From JBGPIT01 sp041485125 (GTDB lineage Bacteria > Desulfobacterota > Binatia > UTPRO1): a stretch of DNA of 12,567 nucleotides. This document shows, in pieces, positions 7,650 to 12,567 of this stretch; positions within the stretch are counted from its first letter, which is position 1, and every line of letters starts with the position of its first letter. Under the pieces are notes generated by a model. The model did not search any database and was not told where the DNA came from. It saw only the letters and a list, made by a program, of their open reading frames with translations. The translations under genes and the position numbers were made by a program. The stretch lies in contig JBGPIT010000111.1 of NCBI GenBank assembly GCA_041485125.1, forward strand, positions 1 through 12,567. The letters run 5' to 3'.

Positions 7650-8087
7650 TCACAACTTGGGAACCTTCAGCCCCGCGGCCTTCGCTAATGCGGCCTGTCG
7701 AGTGTCGAAGGTCAGCAGCTCCGCCAGTCCCAGCACTAACGCGGCGGCGACGTGCAGGATGTCGAGAGTCCGCGTTCCGAGCGTCTGCGAATGGAGCGCG
7801 CTCAGACGCTCGGCTTCCGTCATTACCTCGGTGAGTGGCGGCGACGCCGCGAGCAGCACACCGGCGGCAAGGTCGGCCAGCATCGTATTCAGGGAAGCGT
7901 CTCGCTGCCCCGCCGTGATGTCCCCGCGAAAGATCCGCAGCCGCAGCGCATTGCGGAACTCCAACTGGTGCAGCCAGGTGAACGCCAGCGGCAACGCCTG
8001 TCGCTTCATGCGTGCGACCGCGCGAGGGGTGTGCGCGTCCGGCGCATACAACGAGCAGAGGAACCCGGTATCGGCGTAGGCCGTCAC
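7650..8087 (-). CDS. vapC: PIN-domain ribonuclease toxin (VapC family)
   Basis: 145 residues, normal for VapC. The acidic residues of the PIN active site are all visible: D6 (YADTGFL), E43 (HQLEFRNAL), D109 (TLDILHVAAAL) and D128 (LLTFDTRQ). Together they bind the Mg2+/Mn2+ used for RNA cleavage; the target RNA cannot be read from sequence. The start is GTG and overlaps the antitoxin's stop by 4 bp (8084-8087, GTGA), the usual coupled antitoxin-toxin arrangement. It is transcribed against both flanking cyclase genes and ends 30 bp from the stop of copy 1, so the two converge. The catalytic residues are intact and no frameshift is seen, so the toxin appears functional. Confidence in the family is high; the biological role (plasmid-like addiction, stress response or phage defence) is not determinable here. 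Confidence 0.9.
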   Translation of the reverse strand: MTAYADTGFLCSLYAPDAHTPRAVARMKRQALPLAFTWLHQLEFRNALRLRIFRGDITAGQRDASLNTMLADLAAGVLLAASPPLTEVMTEAERLSALHSQTLGTRTLDILHVAAALVLGLAELLTFDTRQAALAKAAGLKVPKL

Positions 8088-8320
8088 GAATTGCCGCGCG
8101 ATGTGGAGATCAGCTCGGTGCCCGTCGTGGCCAGCGTCTTCTTCCCGTAGATCGCCTTCAGTCGAGCTCCGAAATCCGGACGTCTGAAGTGGCGCCTCGG
8201 CGGAGAGAGCAGCGCGACCGGCTCGTTGCGCCGCCGCACCTCTACCGTCTCCCCGCCGGCCACCCAGGACAGGACCGTCGTGGTGTCGTGTTTCAGTTCC
8301 CGAATCGTCGTGATTCTCAT
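8084..8320 (-). CDS. Phd/YefM-type antitoxin
   Basis: 78 residues from ATG at 8320. The frame stays open further upstream, but that extension runs into the second cyclase gene. Phd-family antitoxins start at the equivalent of MRITTIRELKHDTTTVL, so M at 8320 is preferred; an ATG at 8344, with GGAG 3 nt before it, is a weaker alternative. The N-terminal half has the Phd/YefM DNA-binding pattern (GGETVEVRRRNEPVALLSP). The C-terminal half (from about HFRRPDFGARLKAIYG) is a basic, flexible tail that would wrap the toxin. It overlaps the PIN toxin by 4 bp and should neutralise it and repress the pair's own promoter. No ribosome-binding site precedes ATG 8320, and a -10-like hexamer lies 9 nt upstream, so a nearly leaderless transcript is possible. 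Confidence 0.82.
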   Translation of the reverse strand: MRITTIRELKHDTTTVLSWVAGGETVEVRRRNEPVALLSPPRRHFRRPDFGARLKAIYGKKTLATTGTELISTSRGNS

Positions 8321-8329
8321 CGGTGACAC

Positions 8330-8356
8330 ATTATCGTGATACATCGGCTCCGGCAA
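8330..8356 (-). promoter_or_regulatory. Candidate promoter of the antitoxin-toxin pair
   Basis: Read on the minus strand, TTGCCG (8356-8351) and GATAAT (8335-8330) resemble -35 and -10 boxes with a 15-bp spacer. The spacer is shorter than the usual 17, and -35 matches 4 of 6. Transcription would start around 8323, only about 3 nt before the ATG. The left arm of an inverted repeat sits in the spacer, where a repressor would block polymerase. Confidence 0.35.
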
Positions 8357-8383
8357 CGGCCGAGCGACCGCGCGATGCATCAC
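8336..8383. repeat. Imperfect inverted repeat, possible antitoxin operator
   Basis: GTGATACATCG (8336-8346) and CGATGCATCAC (8373-8383) are inverted copies matching at 10 of 11 positions, with centres 37 bp apart. They lie in the 103-bp divergent region between the antitoxin and the second cyclase. The right arm also contains a perfect 8-bp palindrome, GATGCATC (8374-8381). Phd-type antitoxins bind palindromes near their promoter, so this is a reasonable operator, and it could also affect the second cyclase. Binding is inferred. Confidence 0.4.
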
Positions 8384-8386
8384 GGG

Positions 8387-8403
8387 ACGGAGGTTCCGTT
8401 TTT
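8387..8403 (+). terminator. Short hairpin plus T-run in front of cyclase copy 2
   Basis: ACGGA, loop GGT, TCCGT, followed by a run of five T (8399-8403). It has the layout of an intrinsic terminator on the + strand, but the stem is only 5 bp. It could shield copy 2 from upstream read-through or lie in its leader. Weak evidence. Confidence 0.25.
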
Positions 8404-8423
8404 CGATCGCTCCATCTGGTGGT

Positions 8424-11400
8424 ATGCCCAACGCCCTCACGATGCGCTGCCCCTCCTGCAATCACGACAACCGCGCGGCGGCGAAATTCTGCGAGGAATG
8501 TGCGGCGCCGCTTGGCCAGCAGTGCGGGAGCTGCGGCGCCGCGCGGCGTCCGAACGCGAAATTCTGCGACGAGTGCGGCGCCGCCAACGCATCTGCTCCG
8601 AGCGCCTTCACCCCGAAGCGCGATCTCCGCGCCGAGACTCCGAAGCACCTCGCCGACAAGATTCGGCAATCGAAGTCCGCCCTCGAAGGCGAACGCAAGC
8701 AAGTGACGGTGCTCTTCGTCGACGTGAAGGGCTCGATGGAGCTCGCGGAGCAGATGGACCCCGAGGCGTGGTCGCAGATCATGCAGCGCTTCTTCAAGAT
8801 CCTCGCCGACGGCGTCGAGCGCTTCGAGGGCTTCGTCGACAAGTTCACCGGCGACGGCATCATGGCGCTCTTCGGCGCGCCGATCGCGCACGAAGACCAC
8901 GCGCAGCGCGCCTGCTACGCGGCACTCCATCTGCGCGACCAGCTCGGCGAGTTCGGGAACGAGGTGAAGCGACGTTCCGGCGTCGACTTTGCCGTCCGCA
9001 TCGGTCTCAACTCCGGGGCGGTCGTCGTCGGCACGATCGGCGACGATCTGCGCATGGAGTACACCGCGCAAGGGCACACCGTCGGCCTGGCGCAGCGCAT
9101 GGAATCGCTGGCATCGGCCGGCAGTATCTATCTCAGTGCGGCGACGGCGGAGTTGGTCGGCGGGTTCTTCGCCCTGGAGGATCTCGGAGAATTCACCGTC
9201 AAAGGGGCATCCGAAGCGCTCCGGGTCTACGAGCTCCGCGACCTCTCGGCGATCCGGACGCGGTTCGAGCTCGCGCAGGCGCGCGGGCTGTCCGGGTTCG
9301 TCGGTCGAACGAAAGAGATGACGCTTCTCGCGACGGCGCTCGATCAGGCTCTGGCCGGGCCGGGACGCACCGTGGGCGTCGTCGCCCACCCTGGGACCGG
9401 CAAGAGTCGTCTCTGCTACGAGTTCGTCGGCCGATGTCGTGCACGCGGGCTGCCGGTGTACGAGGCAAGCGGTCTCGCCCACGGCAGGCAGATTCCGTTG
9501 CTGCCCGCGATCGAGCTGCTGCGCGCGTTCTTCCAAATCGACGAGCGTGACGACGACCGCGTCGCGCGCGAGAAGATCGCCGGCCGCGTGCTCCTGCTCG
9601 ACGACTTCCTGCGGGACGATCTGCCGATCTTCTTCGACCTGTTGGGCGTTACCGATCCCACACGGCCGCTCCCGGCGATGGATCCCGACGCGCGCAAACG
9701 CCGCCTGTACGCCGCCGTCCGTAGCCTCGCGAAGATCGACGGCGACAGACATCCCGGCGTCGTCCTCATCGAGGACATGCATTGGGTCGACGAAGCCAGC
9801 GAGGCCTTCTTCGAGCAGGTGATCGAAGGGAACGCGCTCTCGCACAGCCTCGTCGTCGTCAACTTCCGCCCCGAGTACCGGGCCCGCTGGATGCAGCAGT
9901 CGCACTACCAGCAGCTCTCGTTGCTGCCGCTTTCCGAGGACGCCTTTCGCGACATGCTGCGTGATCTGCTCGGCGACGATCCGAGCGTCCAGACGTTGCC
10001 GGAGACCATTCATGCCCGCACCGCCGGCAACCCGTTCTTCATCGAGGAGGTCGTGCGGTCCCTCGTCGATACGGGGCACCTGCAAGGGATGCGCGGGGCC
10101 TACGCGCTGGTGTCGCCGCTCGCCAGCCTGCCGATCCCCGAGAGCGTGCACGCGGTGCTCGCCGCGCGCGTCGATCGTCTGCCCGCCCGCGAAAAGCGCG
10201 TCCTGCAGGCCGCCACCGCGATCGGCAGGACCTTCCGCGAGCGCCTGCTGGCGCGGACGCTCGATCTCCCTGCCTCGGAAGTGAGCGACGCCCTCCGCTG
10301 CCTACAGGATAGTGAGTTCCTCTACGAGACGGCGCTCTACCCGGAGCGCGAGCTCACCTTCAAGCATCCGTTGACCCAGGAGGTCGCCGATGGCTCGCAG
10401 CTCGCGGCGCAACGCTCGCGGGCCCACGCCCGCGTCGCGCGGGCGATCGAAGAGCTGGAGGCCGACCATCTCGACGAGCATGCGGCACTGCTCGCGCACC
10501 ACTGGGAGGCGGCGGGCGAGCCGCGCTTGGCGGCGCGCTGGCACGCCCGCGCCGCCGATCGCATCGGCACGACCGACTACGCCCAGTCGTACGTCCACTG
10601 GAGCCGCGTCGACGCGCTGCTGCGCGACGTCGAGGGCGATGACGACAGTGCCGCGCTGCAAGGGCGAGCCTACGGGGAGCTGATGCGCCTCGGCTTTCGG
10701 GCCACCATGACGGAGGAACTGGCGCGCGACGTCTTCGCGCGCGGGCACGCGTTCTACGAGACCCGTGCCGACGCCCGATCCCTGGCGGGTCTGGTGACCG
10801 CCTACGGCGCCCTCGCGCAGACACGTGGCCGACTCCGGGAATATCTCGAGCGCGTCCGCGAAGCAGCCGCTATTGCGCAACGGGCGAACGACGCCGTGGC
10901 ACGCGCCGGTGTGGGACTCGATTTGCATTGGGCATGCACCCTCGCCGGTCGCCTGACGGAAGCGCTGGCCGCCGCCGATGAGGTGATTGCGCTGGCGGGC
11001 GACGACGTCGAGTTCGGCGCCGACGTCGCAGGCTACAGTCCTCTGCTGGCAGCTATCGGCCTCAGTAGCCACGCGTTGTTCTTCATGGGTCGCCTGTCGG
11101 ATGCGAGCGACCGAGTCGAGCGCGCGTTGGCCCTGACCAACGCGCGCACTCCGCATGAAACGTTGGCCTGGATCCTGTACTGCCGACCAGAGATCGAGAT
11201 TGCGCGCGGCGACTTCGAAGGCGCAGCACGGACGGCGCGGCGCCTGCTCGAGCTGGCACAGCGGTCGGGGAGCCAATTCGACGCGGTGGCGAACCCACTG
11301 TATGCCAGTCTGGCCGAGCTTGGTCGGGAGCGTTGGCAGGAGGCCTGGGACCTGATCAAGCCTGCTCTTGCACTCGCGCAGACCAAGCAGATCGGCCTCG

Positions 11401-11807
11401 ACGCTGTGAGCCTCACGAGTTGGGCTCCACCGCTGGCGCGCGCCGGCCTCGGTGACCTCGAACGGGCACAGGCACTCGCCGATGATGCCGTGGCGCAGTG
11501 TCGGGCTGAGGATGCGCTGGTCTCGCTCTGTCGAGCGCATCTCTCGCGGGCGGTGGTTGGTCGCCTGCGCTCCGATCGAGACGCGGCGCTCGCCGACCTG
11601 GATCAAGCGGAGCGGCTCATCGAGGAGACCGGCGCCCGTCTCTTCCTCCCGACCGTCTACGAGGAACGCAGCCGTCTCTTCTCCGCAGGTGACGAACGCG
11701 AGCGCTGGCTCGCGGCGGCGCGCCAGCTCTACGACGAGATGGGCGCCCCGGGGCTCGCCGGGCGATTCGCGGACGGCTCGGCGAGTCGGGAAAGGGTGTT
11801 GCGATGA
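8424..11807 (+). CDS. Zinc-ribbon / class III nucleotide cyclase / STAND NTPase / TPR protein, copy 2
   Basis: 1,127 residues from ATG 8424. An in-frame ATG at 8442 would start exactly where copy 1 does and is a real alternative, because neither has a well-spaced ribosome-binding site. Layout matches copy 1: zinc ribbon Cys pairs 9/12, 23/26, 34/37, 48/51; cyclase metal ligands D100 and D144, K140, T214 and R225, with G221 where Asn is usual; Walker A AHPGTGKS (321-328), again with Ala for the first Gly; Walker B IED (449-451) then MHWVD; STAND motif GNPFFIEEV (535-543). The zinc ribbon and cyclase are almost identical to copy 1, with a short extra linker (SAPSAFTPKR region). The NTPase is clearly homologous. 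The TPR-like tail (about 700-1127) diverges strongly except near its end (TGARLF, then a DEMGAPG-type ending). This suggests duplicated signalling proteins sharing an output but sensing different partners. It is divergent from the toxin-antitoxin pair. Confidence 0.88.
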   Translation: MPNALTMRCPSCNHDNRAAAKFCEECAAPLGQQCGSCGAARRPNAKFCDECGAANASAPSAFTPKRDLRAETPKHLADKIRQSKSALEGERKQVTVLFVDVKGSMELAEQMDPEAWSQIMQRFFKILADGVERFEGFVDKFTGDGIMALFGAPIAHEDHAQRACYAALHLRDQLGEFGNEVKRRSGVDFAVRIGLNSGAVVVGTIGDDLRMEYTAQGHTVGLAQRMESLASAGSIYLSAATAELVGGFFALEDLGEFTVKGASEALRVYELRDLSAIRTRFELAQARGLSGFVGRTKEMTLLATALDQALAGPGRTVGVVAHPGTGKSRLCYEFVGRCRARGLPVYEASGLAHGRQIPLLPAIELLRAFFQIDERDDDRVAREKIAGRVLLLDDFLRDDLPIFFDLLGVTDPTRPLPAMDPDARKRRLYAAVRSLAKIDGDRHPGVVLIEDMHWVDEASEAFFEQVIEGNALSHSLVVVNFRPEYRARWMQQSHYQQLSLLPLSEDAFRDMLRDLLGDDPSVQTLPETIHARTAGNPFFIEEVVRSLVDTGHLQGMRGAYALVSPLASLPIPESVHAVLAARVDRLPAREKRVLQAATAIGRTFRERLLARTLDLPASEVSDALRCLQDSEFLYETALYPERELTFKHPLTQEVADGSQLAAQRSRAHARVARAIEELEADHLDEHAALLAHHWEAAGEPRLAARWHARAADRIGTTDYAQSYVHWSRVDALLRDVEGDDDSAALQGRAYGELMRLGFRATMTEELARDVFARGHAFYETRADARSLAGLVTAYGALAQTRGRLREYLERVREAAAIAQRANDAVARAGVGLDLHWACTLAGRLTEALAAADEVIALAGDDVEFGADVAGYSPLLAAIGLSSHALFFMGRLSDASDRVERALALTNARTPHETLAWILYCRPEIEIARGDFEGAARTARRLLELAQRSGSQFDAVANPLYASLAELGRERWQEAWDLIKPALALAQTKQIGLDAVSLTSWAPPLARAGLGDLERAQALADDAVAQCRAEDALVSLCRAHLSRAVVGRLRSDRDAALADLDQAERLIEETGARLFLPTVYEERSRLFSAGDERERWLAAARQLYDEMGAPGLAGRFADGSASRERVLR
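8814..8893 (+). repeat. 80-bp block identical between the two cyclase paralogues (copy 2)
   Basis: Exact match to 4632-4711, about 4.18 kb away in the same orientation. It is a potential site for homologous recombination, which would delete the region between, including the toxin-antitoxin pair, and leave one hybrid cyclase gene. Confidence 0.95.
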
Positions 11808-11902
11808 CGTGCCCGAGCCAACCTCCGGGAATCACGGCATGGCGGCAGCGGCGCGCGCGCCTTCGACTCGTATCCCGTCGGTTTACGGCGTAGAGTGACG
11901 AC

Positions 11903-12567
11903 GTGGTTACAGACTACATCCCGCGCCTTCTCGCGCCTCCGCCGAAGCAGTCGTTCTTCCTGTTCGGCCCGCGCGGCGTGGGGCAAGAGCACGTGGGTCC
12001 GCACCGAGCTGCCTGAGGCGCACCGCTGGAGGTCGCGCTGACGTTCGGCACGCTGCCGGTGATCTGGCAGGCGCCGTCGCGTCGGGAGTCGTTGGTCGCC
12101 TACGCCCAGATGTACCTTCGCGAGGAAATTCAAGCCGAGGCGCTGGTGCGGAATCTCCCCGGATTCGCGCGCTTCCTGCCGGTCGCTGGGCTATTCCACG
12201 GTCAGACGCTCAATACGGCCAGCCTGGCGCGCGACGCCGGCGTCGCGCGGACGACGGTGAACGGGTATCTCGAGATTCTCGAGGACACGTTGCTCGCGTT
12301 CCGCCTTCCGGCGTTCGAGGCGCGCATGCGCGTGCGGGAGAAGAAGCACCCGAAACTCTACTGGACCGACGCGGGCATCGTGCGCGCGGTGCGCCGGCAG
12401 CTGACGACGCCATCGGCGGAGGAGGTGGCCCGCTCTTCGAAGGATGGGTCGCCAACCTGCTTCGCGTCCACGGCGAGTACCAGGATCTCTTCGAGGACTG
12501 GTTCTATTGGGCGCCGGCCGAGGCGGCGCGCACCGAGGTAGACTTCCTCCTGAAGCGTGGTCGCGAG
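11903..12567 (+). pseudogene. Decayed AAA/DUF4143 ATP-binding protein gene (runs off the window)
   Basis: Pieces of one ATPase lie in three frames. Piece 1 starts at GTG 11903 (an in-frame TAG sits just upstream) and reads VTDYIPRLL through FFLFGPRG. In the Walker A codons there is one G too many in the run 11980-11983; removing it restores GVGKSTW and continues to LPEAHRW near 12029. Piece 2, in another frame and open from 12017, reads EVALTFGTLPVIWQ, then YLREEIQAEALVRNLPGF and the winged-helix-like stretch typical of DUF4143, through LYWTDAGIVRAV. One base appears missing at about 12425-12429. Piece 3 (12427 to the end) reads GPLFEGWVANLL, then EVDFLLKRGRE. Intact relatives are about 380-400 residues. 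The central part with Walker B (roughly 120-150 residues) is absent between pieces 1 and 2. The two single-base shifts in G-runs could be read errors, but the missing segment cannot. Such ATPases are common, poorly understood accessory genes. It cannot make a normal protein. Confidence 0.8.

Noticed and set aside
7657..8079. Plus-strand frame across the PIN toxin
   Set aside because: Ser/Arg-rich shadow; the minus strand encodes a complete PIN active site.
8321..8461. N-terminal extension of the antitoxin to an ATG at 8461
   Set aside because: It would overlap the start of cyclase 2 and adds residues unlike Phd antitoxins; the family start matches ATG 8320.
11808..11902. Gap between cyclase 2 and the ATPase remnant searched for a small gene, terminator or attachment site
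   Set aside because: No convincing hairpin with T-run, repeat or coding signal was found.
12059..12541. Separate 160-codon gene starting at GTG 12059
   Set aside because: It is the middle of the DUF4143 ATPase: the same frame reads family-like sequence upstream of 12059 and leaves the family frame at about 12427, so it is a fragment and not an independent gene.

Overview
The window is a GC-rich bacterial chromosome segment of about 12.6 kb. Gene content suggests an uncultured deltaproteobacterium-like lineage, possibly Candidatus Binatota/Binatia. The clues are a secreted trypsin-like protease with a PPC domain, Cys-rich repeats and a lineage-typical beta tail, plus large zinc-ribbon/cyclase/STAND-NTPase proteins. 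This placement is inference from protein style; there is no rRNA or marker gene here.

Region 1 (1-2250, + strand) is the 3' end of a periplasmic metal (probably copper) operon. It holds the C-terminus of a TolC-family outer-membrane channel, a Tat-exported two-domain multicopper oxidase, a small exported DUF5666-like protein and a membrane-anchored monohaem cytochrome c. The genes are separated by 4, 1 and 6 bp, so they are almost certainly co-transcribed and partly translationally coupled. Together they fit copper efflux plus periplasmic copper oxidation. The pump genes would lie upstream of the window.

Region 2 (2323-4146, +) is a separate gene for a secreted modular trypsin-like serine protease.

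Region 3 (4275-11807) is the most striking part: two same-strand paralogues of about 1,115-1,130 residues. Each has a double zinc ribbon, a class III nucleotide cyclase domain, a STAND/AAA-type NTPase domain and a long TPR-like helical tail. They are nearly identical in the N-terminal third, including an 80-bp perfectly identical block, but diverge strongly in the tail. A minus-strand PIN-toxin/Phd-type-antitoxin pair (7650-8320) sits between them. It shares a 103-bp divergent intergenic region with the second cyclase, and that region carries an imperfect inverted repeat and a promoter-like sequence.

Region 4 (11903 to the end, +) is a decayed AAA/DUF4143 ATPase gene. It has a frameshift in the Walker A codons, a missing central segment and a second frameshift, and it runs out of the window.

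No tRNA, rRNA, CRISPR array, insertion sequence or integrase was seen. No stretch longer than 300 bp lacks a gene or gene remnant.
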